Made by a program: the position numbers and the translations under genes
Shown here: one piece after another, positions 1 to 11,310 of the stretch
Position numbering within the stretch: position 1 is the stretch's first letter
How the letters are laid out: every line of letters starts with the position of its first letter
The notes under the pieces: generated by a model
Told to the model about the DNA's origin: nothing
What the model saw: only the letters and a program-made list of their open reading frames with translations
The model's database searches: none
Assembly: GCA_941918925.1 (NCBI GenBank)
Contig: OW799233.1
Location: forward strand, 121,732,333 to 121,796,332
From: Phyto melanocephala
Taxonomy: Eukaryota; Arthropoda; Insecta; Diptera; Rhinophoridae
Reading direction: 5' to 3'
Length of the DNA: 64,000 nucleotides

Positions 1-700
1 AATTTCATTTCTATAGGAAATTTTTCAAAAATTTCATTTCTATAGGAAATTTTTCAAAAATTTCATTTCTATAGGAAATTTTTCAAAAATTTCATTTCTA
101 TAGGAAATTTTTCAAAAATTTCATTTCTATAGGTAATTTTTCAAAAATTTCATTTCTATAGGAAATTTTTCAAAAATTTCATTTCTATAGGAAATTTTTC
201 AAAAATTTCATTTCTATAGGAAATTTTTCAAAAATTTCATTTCTATAGGAAATTTTTCAAAAATTTCATTTCTATAGGAAATTTTTCAAAAATTTCATTT
301 CTATAGGAAATTTTTCAAAAATTTCATTTCTATAGGAAATTTTTCAAAAATTTCATTTCTATAGGAAATTTTGAAAAAATTTCACTTCTATAGGAAATTT
401 TGAAAAAAAATTCATTTCTATGGGAAATTTTGAAAAAAAATTAATTTCTAAGGGAAATTAAAAAAAAAATTTGATTTCTATGGGAAATTTTGAAAAAAAT
501 TTCATTTCTGTGGGAAATTTTGAAAAAAATTTCATTTCTATGGGAAATTTTGAAAAAAATTTCATTTCTATGGGAAATTTTGAAAAAAATCTCATTTCTA
601 AGGGAAATTTTGAAAAAAATTTCATTTCTATGGGAAATTTAACTTTTATAGGAAATTTTTCAAAAATTTAACTTTTATAGGAAATTTTCCAAAATCTTTA
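1..700. repeat. 29/30-bp AT-rich satellite array (right end)
   Basis: This is a tandem array that continues off the left edge of the window. Monomers are 29 bp from position 1 to about 366 (about a dozen near-identical copies), then switch to a 30-bp variant up to about 640, and the last two units degenerate. The 29-bp monomer contains the exact dyad GAAATTTTT-C-AAAAATTTC; the 30-bp version replaces the centre with TTGAAAAAAA. The 30-bp periodicity makes an open frame of ten-residue repeats (471-671), which I regard as a by-product and not a gene. Confidence 0.97.
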
Positions 701-1825
701 AATTTTAATATGATTGATGAAGTTAGAAGAATATAACCATTACAGTAATTATATGGCCAGTTTTTTATATGGTCGCATTAATCTCTCTAACTGAACAGTT
801 TTTGTTTAGTTTCCTTTTTTATGTATTTAAGTTTTTCGCTTTTGACAAAGAAATACCATTTTTAATATTTATTTAAAATAAATTTATGTGTTTGTTTAGG
901 CTAACAAATATAATTTTATAATTGCAGTTACAATATAGTTTTTGTTCTGCCCTTAATGTCAAGCGTTATATTAAGTTAAATTAGTTCAGTATATAAAACT
1001 ATAGCAACCCTTAACATTAAAACAGTCACTTAATTTTATTTATTTTATTTTACTTTTTTTTGTGTTAGCAACATCAAGTGATAATATAATAATTTTATGG
1101 CTTTTTAGCAAATCCAGGTAATTTTTATTTTGAACCATGCATATAAAAAAATTGTATGTTCAACTTTAAAAAATCTTTACTACGTAGTTTGTGTAAAATA
1201 GTAATAAAATGACATGAGTATTAAATGCTGCAGTGACGAGCATAAAAATAGCAACCAAAAGATATTTTAACGGCATTCACGAATTATCAGTTTAGTTTTA
1301 AGACAATAACAACAAAGTTTATAATAATTTTGCAACAACTTCTGCTGCTATACGGTTCTTTATCTAAATTTGGTGCTCATGTCAACAACAACAAAATATA
1401 CACAATTTGGAATTTTCTCAAGAACAAAACCGTTGACGTAAATACCTTTTATGTCTTGTTAAAATCAGAGTTAGCGTACATATGTATGTATAGTCTATTT
1501 GCATTTGGAATTTTTGTTTACATCTATGAATTTCTGCCTTTTGAATATTGTGTTTGCTATATTGCTGCTTCTCACTGTCTGTGTGTTTAAACTAAAGGTT
1601 TTTGTATGCGAATTAGTTTACAAAATTTGTTTATGCTACAGTGGCTGGAACAAAAAATTTTTACTATAGACCTTAACAAACACATATAGAGGAAGATTAT
1701 TTAAAGAAATAATAAAAAAGAAATTAAATATTTTTATAATTTACTTACTAAATATAACATCGTCACAACTTAAAAATTATGAAAATCATTTATTACTCAA
1801 AAACTAAGTAATAATTTTTTCTTTT
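701..1825. other. AT-rich non-coding flank, nothing recognised
   Basis: No recognisable gene, transposon end or RNA gene. An 86-codon open frame at 1330-1590 opens on a TTG codon and has no recognisable domain. A TCAGTT initiator-like hexamer at 1287-1292 could be a transcription start, but nothing else supports it. Confidence 0.5.
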
Positions 1826-2066
1826 CCGAACCCATAAAGTATATATTTTCTGAATGCTTATGAAAAGGGGAGTCGACTAGGCTCTGTTAGTCTGTCAGTT
1901 TGTTGTATGTCCGTCGGTCCGTGTGTATGTTGAAATCAACTTTTTGAAGCTCCCCGACATCGCCTGGACCTCCGTTAAGTATTAAAATATTGAAAATATT
2001 TGGGAGCAGATCGGTATTGAAGATCAGAAAAATTGTTACATAAACAACTGAGATATTTTATTATTT
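1826..2066 (-). mobile_element. mini-me/DINE-1-like element, 3' half fragment
   Basis: Read on the minus strand this matches the 3' half of the full copies at 6480, 39125 and 62996. It has the CAGTTGTTTATG segment, the block preceding TCAACATACACACGG, a decayed GACR microsatellite, and the TATACTTTATGGG core. Both element ends are missing. Confidence 0.75.
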
Positions 2067-3153
2067 TAGATATTAAACAGCTATTAAAAATATTTTAACT
2101 GAAAAGTCACAACTCATAATTATCTCTTTTAAAATGTTTTCTTTACTCTTTTACTCAATTTGGAGACAACACTACAACTTCATTTGTTAATCTATTCATT
2201 AGGTAGTCTCGATTCGTCATGTGATTAATTTTTCCTCACTTAGTTTAAGGATTAGCTATCGAAGTCCTCTAATTGATTTTAAATTTCACACCTTATAAAT
2301 AGGAAACATAAACAAAAGTTCTTTCCGAGCTATGATTACCTGATGAATAATTATACCTTGGTTCTTTCCTCCCAATTCGTGATCTTTTTAGATGTGACTG
2401 TTTTAGATTTATAGTGTGCGACAAGTTGTTAGAAAAAATAAAAATGAAAACAAAAAGTTAATTACTTACGATAGAATTAAGATCAACTGAAAGTGAATTA
2501 GGTTTAAATTTTTATTCCTTTAAATCGTTTACCTACTGAAATATTATTTATTTTAATATTTTTTTCTAATATATTATTTATTTTTACTTTTTCAGGACTT
2601 TAACTAAACAACGAAATTATAAAAAAAAATTGTTCCACAAATACAAAATAAATCATCATTTTGTAGTATAAATCACCACTGCCATTTGGTATACCTCAAG
2701 AACACAAATTCTGCAAAATAAAACTATTTAAAAACAATAAATAAATAAACATCACAGAAATATAAGTGTGTGTGTGTGTGTAATACAAATAACTGCCTTT
2801 GTTTAACTAACAAAAAGCTCATAATTGTATTTGTATCAAATCAAAATATGTAAAATGATAAATTGTACTACTAATTAAAATTATAAATTGCTAAGCTGAA
2901 AATATGCCATGCAAACTAAAATTTTGTGAACTAAACAAATTGGTACCAAACTTAGATTTTATTTTATGTAAAAAAATCAAAACGTAAATTTTTAAAAATT
3001 TAATTAAAAACAATAGATAAAACTAACTATAGTAAAATAAAATAAAACTCAATAAGGAGAAAAAATTTATTAACTCGCTAAGTCAATTGCGTTTCTAACG
3101 AACACTTTCAAGTGAGTGCAAGAAAACTGTTGTCACAAATAAAACACACAACA
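2067..3153. other. Upstream region and likely 5' UTR of the 3154 exon
   Basis: AT-rich sequence with a short (GT)n run near 2768-2781 and no transposon signature. The stretch directly before 3154 is probably 5' untranslated: the last in-frame stop lies near 3080 and no in-frame ATG occurs between it and 3154. No TATA or initiator pair was convincing enough to mark a promoter. Confidence 0.4.
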
Positions 3154-3685
3154 ATGCCTTTAACTAATTTAAACAACTACAACAAGCATTATTATTATGG
3201 CTCTTCTTATATAGAAGATGAAGGCAATAAAAAAGCAACAGCTTCATTAAGACAACTACCACCAAAAGCAACAACATCATTAACTAAAATACCAGCCAAC
3301 AACAGTAGCAGTAACATTTTAACCGAAATGCCTGCAAAATATGCTATTCACACTACCACCACTACTCAGAAACCACAAACAGATGCTATGGCAGTAGCAA
3401 CAACAATAACACCAGAAAAAAGCTCAGATTTATTATTGACATCGTCTTCATCAGTTGCAGCAGTAACAACGACATCAACAATAGCAACAGAAGTTGCAGC
3501 AGCATCAGCTGTTTTATCGTCATTTGCCTCTTCTTCTTCATCTGCCTGTACACTGTCTGGTGCTGTTGCAGTTTATCCGCAAATGAAAAAATATTGTCGT
3601 CGGTTTTTATACATAATTAGCATCGTTTGTTTACTGCACTCCTGTTTATTGTGGAACACCGCTGCAGCTACAATTTCAAATCGAG
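3154..3685 (+). CDS. First coding exon of an unidentified secreted or membrane protein
   Basis: I do not recognise the gene. The ATG at 3154 has a good fly context (ACAACAATGCC) and is the first in-frame ATG after an upstream stop near 3080; a GTG further up (3112) is in frame but not a plausible eukaryotic start. The exon encodes 177 codons plus one base (phase-1 junction). Residues about 1-145 are low complexity, rich in Thr, Ser, Ala and Asn, with TTTTT and SSSSS runs. Residues 146-150 are basic (KYCRR) and 151-168 are hydrophobic (FLYIISIVCLLHSCLLW), followed by NTAAATIS, which resembles a signal peptide with a cleavage site or a signal-anchor. A GTAAGT donor follows directly. A phase-1 intron just after a signal peptide is common in extracellular and cell-surface genes. 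Later exons are not seen in the window. Biased codon repeats (CAA, ACA, GCA) are typical of fast-evolving insect N termini. Confidence 0.6.
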
Positions 3686-3691
3686 GTAAGT
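3686..3691 (+). other. Consensus 5' splice donor (GAG|GTAAGT)
   Basis: The sequence CGAG|GTAAGT is a perfect U1-type donor and sits right after the signal-like segment. Reading through it gives only about 27 more codons before a stop. It supports the exon call and implies a very long first intron. Confidence 0.65.
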
Positions 3692-4025
3692 TTTTGTTTA
3701 TCGCACACACTAACGGCAGTATTATGCAACTATTTCTTGATTCTAATTTAAATAAAGTTTATACTTAAACGTATGTTTTTTATAAGAGGAAGTAAAAATG
3801 TTATATTTAGCTGTACCGAATCTTGTATACCTTTCATACAATTCAACATTAGTACAATAAATACATAAGTATATAAGCATCAGCGACAGTTTACTTTTGT
3901 TATTTTTTTTTTTAGCTAAATCGACTTTTCTACAATGAATATTGTAGAAATTATAAACAATGACAATGACAAAATTGTAAATACCCGTTTAAACTCTCGT
4001 GTAAAGGGTAACATAAAGAGCTATT

Positions 4026-4551
4026 TCTGTGGTTTTCATGGGCAATCGCATATGTCCATTCTTGACAATTTTGAGTTAATAATGGTTTTAAACGCCCTTT
4101 ACTTGGATTTAAAAATTTCTTAAATAAGATGGACCCATTCCGATTTTTTTAATGGCATAACAAAGTTACTTCCATATATTCAAAAAGCGTTCAGCATTAA
4201 CGCAGTATGTTGGCTAATGTGTGCTTTATGGCAAATTATTTAATTTTTTAGAAAAACACACAACCACATACGTTGTTATTTCCGAACAAATTTGAAAGTT
4301 ATATTCTGATAATTTTTCAGTTTACTAGAAGTAGAATAATTACTTGTGTATAACCTATGTTCATATACGCTGCTTTATCAGCACATACTTTTAGTCTTTT
4401 TTCTAAGAAAAGAATATGAGAAAATTTTAAGATCTTTATTGAAATGACTGGTAAACAAAGGTTAAAAAGTTCAAAAACTAACCCATTGTTTTGTGGCTCT
4501 CCTGGAAAATTTGATTTTAAGACATACGTGGTTGCCCATGAAAACCACAGA
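4026..4551. mobile_element. MITE with 33-bp terminal inverted repeats (TCTGTGGTTTTCATGGGCAA family)
   Basis: The left end (4026-4058) and the reverse complement of the right end (4519-4551) share about 30 of 33 bases, starting TCTGTGGTTTTCATGGGCAA. The interior is AT-rich with no open frame. Related, more decayed copies lie at about 9195-9455 (right half, ending in the same TACGTGGTTGCC block) and 13213-13447 (short, both ends). The target duplication is not clear, so the superfamily is undetermined. Confidence 0.75.
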
Positions 4552-4671
4552 TTTATGTGTTTGAAGGAATATAAGAAGGATACTCTTGCGTAGTGGAAAT
4601 GTTAATGTAAATAATAAATCTAATTAGATATTTTTAATGTTAGCTTAATGTTATTTATTTTCTTTTTCGCC

Positions 4672-4902
4672 TGCGTAGTTATCGTGGTAAAAGGTAGACT
4701 TAGTATTAACCTAGGATGCTATTTATATGTTTGTCAAATTAAATTTAATTCCACTCAGCCATTCTTAAGTGACCGAGTTCTAGATTCGCTTAGAAAATAT
4801 GTATAATAACACATTCATTTGGTTCCGTTCGGCCGTTTTTGCGTGATTGAGTAACAAATATTCAAACCTATAAACATTCACATTTATTATATATTAGTAG
4901 GA
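4672..4902 (-). mobile_element. Lep1-like non-autonomous Helitron, 3'-truncated relic
   Basis: On the minus strand it begins A|TCCTACTAATATATAATAAA at 4902 and carries the CGTTCGGCCG and TTTTTGCGTGATTGAGTAAC segments shared with the intact copy at 59370-59670. The 3' CTAG end is absent; similarity fades just past the CGCCTGCGTAGTTATCG block near 4672. Confidence 0.65.
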
Positions 4903-6479
4903 TTATTTTAGTTACATAAGCCTTTAATGTTTATGCGACACGCTTAACGAAACTTGAGACAGTAATAAAAAAAAAAAATTCAAAAAATAACATATTCCAG
5001 AATAAAATACTCGCTCTTGCCATTTTATCAAACCAGTAGTGAAATATCTACTTCATATAAACTTAATTTTAATTAAAGCTTAAAAACTAAAGCTTAATAC
5101 TACTTAGGACTATAAAATACTATTAATCCAAAAAAAAAACCAAAAGAAAAACAAACAAAACATAAATAAATTTTTCCCCATATGTATCTCGGGAGGGGTA
5201 CGTTAATAGAAATTTTGACCAGAAAAACTTTCTTTCATATAGAATTCCAATAAAGGTAAGGCAATAAGTATTTGTCTAACTAAATTCCTGCTCACAAGAC
5301 AAAATATCTTGCATCGTACAACCTTCAAAATAATTCAATCTCTCTACAAAACGCCTCTACCAATTAGGAGCAAAAAAGAGCCTGCTCGTATACAAATTTA
5401 TAATTTTTTTTATTCTCTTAATTATAAACAACATTAAAGTTAACCCTAAAACACTTCACGATATCCTTAAATATGATTTACGAACCATCTAACACTAAGT
5501 TAAAATTTTTGCTTTCCAGGACAGCAGTATATAGCAAAAATCTTATTTTGCTGTGATATTTAAAAATCAATTTTGTTATTTATTTATTAAAAACAAACTT
5601 AAATAAATCAAAACAAATATAACATTTACAAGCATTCATAAACAAATCAATTTAATAATGCTATTACATTAAATAAATGTATGAAAGTATAAATTAAATT
5701 GATAGAAAACAAAAATATTGGCTCACACACACATATACACAATCTGTACTCATGAATATTAACAAGTAAAAAAAAATCATATTTTTGTACACTACCACTT
5801 GAATTCAATGCAAGTATTTTCTATTAAACCCAAAGATCACAGATTTACCAATTGTTCTGCAACGTTTTTCTTTAACATTTTTTTTTTCGAAAATTTAAGT
5901 CAAACATATTGTTGAATATTTTATATGGTAAATATTTTCATATTTTTATACGGAATGTACACACATATTCGGTTCTTTTATTTGAGTATGATTTTAAGTG
6001 ATTTCACTTAAATTTCATAAAGAAAAAACGATCAATACATTCACAGATTTAAACATATAAACAATATATGGCGTATGCTGTAATACAAAAACAAACAAAT
6101 AAATTGATTACATTCATAGAATAAACGTGCCTTTTTGCCAACAGGAAGGAACTAAAGAAGATGAACAGATACCAAATCTTGTAAAGGGAATTTTATCAGT
6201 AGCATCACCAACATCATATATTCATTCCTGTTTCGCAACAACTGAAACGAAGTTACAATAAATATAGAAAACAAACTATTAAGTTTTTGCTGTGGTTGTT
6301 CTGGTTTGCCATTGGCCATATAAAATAAAAAAAGTCTGAATATAAAGAAAAAAATTTGTAATATTGAAAAAAAACATCCTCATACAAACATATATTATAT
6401 TTGTAATGTATAGTACAAACATACATACATATATGTGTTAACATAAATTTCCAGCAGGCTTTAGGAAAAAAGTAATTCG
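4903..6479. other. AT-rich intron-like DNA, nothing recognised
   Basis: Contains many poly-A/T runs and oligo-AAAT stretches but no open frame with domain character, no inverted ends and no RNA gene that I can support. Confidence 0.4.
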
Positions 6480-7275
6480 AACAAGTAAGAGTGCTATATT
6501 CGACCATGCCGAATCTTATATACCCTTCACAACGTGTAGTCATGCAATAACAGTTGTTTGTATCACCATTCATCTCATATGAAATACGTACATACATATA
6601 AAAAAAATACATATATAAAAACATCCCATTGTAAAATTAAAAATTAACGTATGTATGTTAAAAAAAGAATAAAAAAAAATTTGTTTAAAAAAAATTTTTA
6701 AAAAAAAATTAAAAAAAAATATTTAAAATATAAATAATAAATATAAAACAAAAAAAAATAATATAAATATAAATAACATATTAAATAAAAAATAAAAAAA
6801 TAAAAAAAAAATAAAATAAAAAATAAAAAAAAAATTTTTTTGGCTCAGCAGGGATTCGATCCCACGTTTACTTTAACCAAGATACAAGTTTGTATGTATG
6901 TATGTTGTTGTTGTAATGTTGTTTTTGTGAAAAAAAAAATCGAGGTAGTCGTTGGTTTTTGCTCATATCTCAGTTGTTTATGAACCGATATTTCTGATTT
7001 TCAATACCAATCTACTCCCGAATATTTCTGATATTTTAATACCTCACCCGGGTCCAAGCGATTTCGGGGGGCTTCAAAAAGTTTATTTCAACATACACAC
7101 GGACAGACGGTCAGACGGACAGACGGACAGACTGACAGGACTTAATCAAATCCCCTACTCATAAGCTTTCAGAAAATATATACTTTATGGGGTCGGAAAT
7201 GAAAATTGTAGAAATTTCACACGGAATGACAAACCTATATATACCCTTTTTCACTGTGTGAAGGGTATAAAAAAA
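6480..7275 (+). mobile_element. mini-me/DINE-1-like non-autonomous element, full length
   Basis: Order along the element: AACAAGTAAGAG start; a small hairpin around CGACCATGCCGAAT; 5' subterminal inverted repeat TATACCCTTCACAACGTG; a long A/T homopolymer zone; a tRNA T-arm-like GGGATTCGATCCC near 6851; conserved GTTGTTGTTGTAATG; a conserved middle; a GACR microsatellite (7099-7140); the TTTATGGGGTCGGAAATGAA core; and 3' subterminal repeat CACTGTGTGAAGGGTATA, the inverse of the 5' repeat. The TA-rich and GTCY microsatellites plus conserved core match the description of dipteran mini-me elements, which belong with DINE-1/Helentron-associated elements. No protein is encoded. Open frames in it are shared between copies only because the DNA is. 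Confidence 0.85.
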
Positions 7276-7828
7276 GTCCGTAAAAAACTGCAAACAAAGA
7301 AGCAACAAATATCTGCAAACATATACACATCAAAGTAACGAATATGAAGTATGAAATCAGTGTTGCAAAACTCTCTGAAATTTATAGAAAACCGAAAAAA
7401 TTAAAATCTCTTGGTGTGAAAGATTTTATTATTCTTATTCTGGCTCAAGTTCATTTTAATACTAAATTTCTCATTGTGATATGAAGAAATCAAATTTTTA
7501 TTTGTGATAATGAAAGGTCTTGGTCTACTTTTAATAAAAAAAATTATGTAGGTATATAACTTTCCTAAAATGATATTTCATTTCATTTACCGACCAGATG
7601 ATTTTTTTAAGATTGTTTATTTAATTTAAATTTCTATAAAGCAGCTAGAAAACAACTTATACTTACAAATAAATAAATAAAACTAAAACCGCTATTTACT
7701 TAAAATTTTACAAATACAAATACGTGGAACAGGAACACCAAATAAACTCGTCCGTACAATAACAACAAAAAAACAAAATAGACATGCAATTTGTTTTTTT
7801 TTTACAAAGCGCCATACTCAAATCACAT
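7276..7828. other. Spacer between two inverted mini-me copies
   Basis: About 550 bp of AT-rich sequence lie between the head-out copies at 6480-7275 (+) and 7829-8654 (-). No coding potential or additional ends are seen. Confidence 0.5.
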
Positions 7829-8654
7829 ATTTATACCCTTCACACAGTGAAAAAGGGTATATATAAGTTTGTCATTCCGTGTGAAATTTCTACAATTTTC
7901 ATTTCCGACCCCATAAGGTATATATTTTCTGAAAGCTTATGAATAGGGAAGTCGATTAAGCTCTATCAGTCTGTCCGTCTGACCGTGTGTATGTTGAAAT
8001 CAACTTTTTGAAGCCCCCCGATATCGCATAGACCCGGGTGAGGTATTAAAATATCAGAAATATTCGGCAGTAGATCGGTATTGAAAATCAAAAACATCGG
8101 TACATAAACAACTGAGATATGAGCAAAAACCCACGACCACCTCAATTTTTTTTTCACAAAAACAACATTACAACAACAACATACATACATACAAGCGTGT
8201 ATACTGGTTAGAGAAAACGTGGCATCGAATCCCAGCTGAGCCAAAAAAAATTTTTTTTTAATTTTTTTAAATTTTTTTTAAATTTTTTTTTTAATTTTTT
8301 TATTTTAATATTTTTTTATTTTTTTTTTAAATATATTATTTTTATTTTTATTATTATTTTTTTTTTTTAATTTTTTTTTATTTTTTTTTAATTTTTTTTT
8401 TTTATTTTTTTTAAATTTTTTTTTTATTTTTTTATTTTTTTTTGTTTTTTTAACATACATACGTGAATTTATAATTTTACAATGGGATGTTTTTAATTTT
8501 ACAATGGGATGTTTTTTTGTTTATGTATGTTTTTATGTGTATGTACGTATTTCATATGAGATGAATGGTGATACAAACAATTGTTTTTGCATGACTACAC
8601 GTTGTGAAGGGTATATAAGATTCGGCACGGCCGAATATAGCGCTCTTACTTGTT
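7829..8654 (-). mobile_element. mini-me/DINE-1-like element, full length, inverted copy
   Basis: Same architecture as the 6480 copy but on the opposite strand: 3' subterminal repeat TATACCCTTCACACAGTG at 7832, core, short GTCY tract, conserved middle, T-arm-like GCATCGAATCC at 8222-8232 followed by CAGCTGAGCC, a long T-rich zone (8250-8450), and the 5' end as GGCACGGCCGAATATAG...CTTACTTGTT. The T-rich zone is about 200 bp here. Confidence 0.85.
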
Positions 8655-9194
8655 TTAGTTTTTCTTAATATATGTCAGGCATGGAAATTTGAAGATTTTT
8701 TGCGTATCAAATTTTTTTATGAAAAAAATTGTTTTTTTAACAAAATTTTTCTTTATAATTTCTCCTTTTTTCTTTACACTTAAACTTTACACTTTAAACT
8801 TATTCCATTCTTGTACAATATTAAAAATTATAGTTTTTTACAAAAACAAAAAAATGCTTTTTAACGCTGCTCCGAAATATTTTTAATGTACACATTTTAC
8901 ATTTTTTCAATTTGGCACTTAATAGCACAATTACCTTTTCAAAATTCAACTCCCGTGTTACATTTATATTGAATATCACTCAAGGGCTTTTGACATAGTG
9001 GCAGGATGTCAAGTCAAGCAAGAAGTATGAAAACACTATGTATATCAATCACCAATATGAAAATCTTGACCCGAAAGTAATGAAAAGTCTACCAGAGCAT
9101 AAAATGAATACAACAGACGTACATATGTACTTATTTTAAATTTAATCACAATTTTTTCTCTCATTTTTTGCATTCTAATATTTTTATTCATTGA
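8655..9194. other. AT-rich DNA, nothing recognised
   Basis: No supported feature. A 65-codon open frame (8689-8886) is Phe/Lys-rich homopolymer-driven sequence. Confidence 0.4.
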
Positions 9195-9455
9195 TAACCA
9201 CCGATGCTGACATACGCTGCTTTATGTGCTCACACATTTAGTCTTAGAAAACCTTCCTTATTTTGGTCATCGCCATGGAATTATTTTTAAAAGATTGAAA
9301 ATTGATTGAAAATTTAAAAAAAAATTGTATGACCTTTATTAGAATGAATAATAAACATAAATTCAATACATAACCCATAGTTTGATCTAGAACGGTTTTA
9401 TGCTTCTGTTTAAAAATTTGATTTAAATAATACGTGGTTGCCGAAAATTTAGACT
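9195..9455. mobile_element. Decayed MITE copy of the 4026-4551 family
   Basis: Shares in order the ATACGCTGCTTTAT, ACATTTAGTCTT, AACCCATAGTTT and TACGTGGTTGCC segments with the right half of 4026-4551, with large indels between them. The terminal inverted repeat itself is eroded after GGTTGCC. Confidence 0.55.
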
Positions 9456-11025
9456 TTCGTGATCACAATACAAATATTTTACTTTTAATCGCTCATACGC
9501 AGACATGTGATTCTATTTATTGTTAAATTTATATGTATCCCAACCTTTTTTTTAACTTGTATGAGCTTTTTGCACCAGTATGTTCAATTCAAAATTGGTA
9601 GCAGTTTTGTACCTTTTTTTCTCTCAAAATAGTGACATTTTTAAGTGAAAGCATAACGTATTGCTGGCATGACATATAATATGAATTGTTAAGCTTATTT
9701 TTTTGTTCTACTAAAGACAAAACAGATGTGGTTTTTCAATAGAATTTTTAAAGGAGGTAAAGGATAAAGACGCAAAAAAAAATGGCAATAAATGATATTT
9801 TATTTGCTGTTGTTAGTTCTACTGTGTAACATATTGATAAATGGAAATTGAAAATATCATATTACCAAGAGATTTGTTGGGATTTTACAAAAAAATATTT
9901 ATACAAAAATAGACACAGCCACGCACACACGAAAACTACAGCCTGACACGGATATTGAAATGTATGGCATATAATCAAGAAAAATCTCAGAGAAAAATAA
10001 AAATTCGAAAATAAAACCAAAGTCCTTCATGGTATAAATAAAATTAGATGAATGAATGTGGATTGTTAAAGCCTTTAAGCTACCCTCTCACAAAAAAACA
10101 AACAATTCGTATAATGTTACATTCGTACATGAATGCAAACACAACAGTAATTTTTATCTATAAACCATTCTAACTAATATTTATAAAATTGTTTTACATC
10201 TGCATACGTATGTATGTATGTCTTAGATTTATTATGTTTTTCTTTTGTTTTTTTTTTTATTATTATTTACTTGCATAGTTTTTTTTTGTCCACTAACCAA
10301 TTGGGTATTGTGGTTGTTTTGTATGTGTTTGATATATTTTTATATCGACTGGTTTGCTTATCTGTACAAGCATCTAAATCTTTTTGTGTTCCATAAATAA
10401 ATCAAATTGTTGCGAAACTACCCATAGAAGTGTGATTTAATCAGCGATATCACCGATTCCAAGTTCAGAAAGCTATCGAAAGTATAAAGGAATAATATCA
10501 ATTTGACTACAAATGTTATTCTTATATGTAATAATATAATTTCGTAAAAGTATGAAAAATTAATGTCTAATATTCGAATGGAGGAGATAAATTTGTAATT
10601 TAATTTAAAAAGAGCAGAGAGCTTAAATTTGTATTTAAAAATATTTACAACAACACATTTGTTAATGTTATTTAACAGTTACCCAATAAATGTGTATTGT
10701 ATATACATACATATTAACTAAAGGCCTGCAACTGTTGCACTATACAACATAGCAACATGTGTCACATAATGCAGCTGCTAATTCATGCAATGCCGAAAAT
10801 GCGTGTTTGACAAAGACATATAAAGACAGTGTATAATTTGTTTAATTAAATCTGTACACAGTTCTAACACATGCGACACGTGTGACATATGCAGCACATA
10901 TTTTTTATAGTGCATTTTAATCATTGCAATAGAACATTATATGCAATAAAATCAGAAATTTATTTAATATAATTGTAATTACATACTTTAAGGAAATTTC
11001 TTTTAAGGATTTATTTAGAAAATAT
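9456..11025. other. AT-rich DNA without supported genes
   Basis: Nothing recognised. 10720-10900 has an unusual cluster of CACATG/CATGTG-like and TGCA-containing words (for example ACACATGCGACACGTGTGAC); it may be part of the same dead transposon as the 11026 frame, but no clear inverted end was found. Confidence 0.3.
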
Positions 11026-11310
11026 TTAAATAAAATCAATTTGTTTTGTGTCGGGTTTGGCTGTTTTTTGTGGTTTTAAGTTTGCCTTTATTTTCCGCAA
11101 AATATAACGCTCGTCCTGCTGATTAAATATTTTATTCGGTGCCTTCCTGCCTTTGTTATGAACCCGATTTTCATGTATGAAACGCTCAATGATTTTTTTG
11201 GCCGTAAAAGAATTCATGTTAACCATTTTAGCTATTTTTCGCTGTGAGTGGTCATTTTTTAAATGGTTTAAAACCAATTCTCTTTGCTCTAAAGTAGTAC
11301 GCGGGCTCAT
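11026..11310 (-). pseudogene. Tc1-like transposase N-terminal fragment
   Basis: A 94-codon frame starting MSPRTTLEQRELVLNHLK. Residues 5-55 look like the first helix-turn-helix of a Tc1-type DNA-binding (paired-like) domain: HSQRKIAKMVNM followed by a second-helix block ending IIERFIHENRVHNKGRKA, with a basic GRK linker. Full Tc1-like transposases run to about 340 residues with a DDE catalytic domain; here the frame ends after KPDTKQIDFI and no catalytic domain follows on the minus strand (lower coordinates). The ATG is plausible as the original start. I infer a truncated, dead element. Its ends could not be fixed, though repeated TTGCA/CAACA words at about 10727-10790 and 11463-11560 might be remnants. 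Confidence 0.6.

Noticed and set aside
471..671. 66-residue repeat peptide
   Set aside because: By-product of the 30-bp satellite period.
1287..1292. TCAGTT initiator as a promoter for the downstream exon
   Set aside because: Hexamer is common by chance, with no TATA box or convincing downstream element.
1330..1590. 86-residue open frame
   Set aside because: Opens on TTG, no domain, and sequence is typical AT-rich intergenic DNA.
3112..3153. Extension of the 3154 exon to an upstream GTG
   Set aside because: GTG is not a likely start in an animal nuclear gene, and the ATG at 3154 has better context.
6952..8244. Open frames of 70-115 residues (also at 39464-39811) with similar predicted proteins in several places
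   Set aside because: They lie in copies of the mini-me element and run across its microsatellite. Similarity comes from the repeat DNA; the frame varies and there is no start or splice logic.
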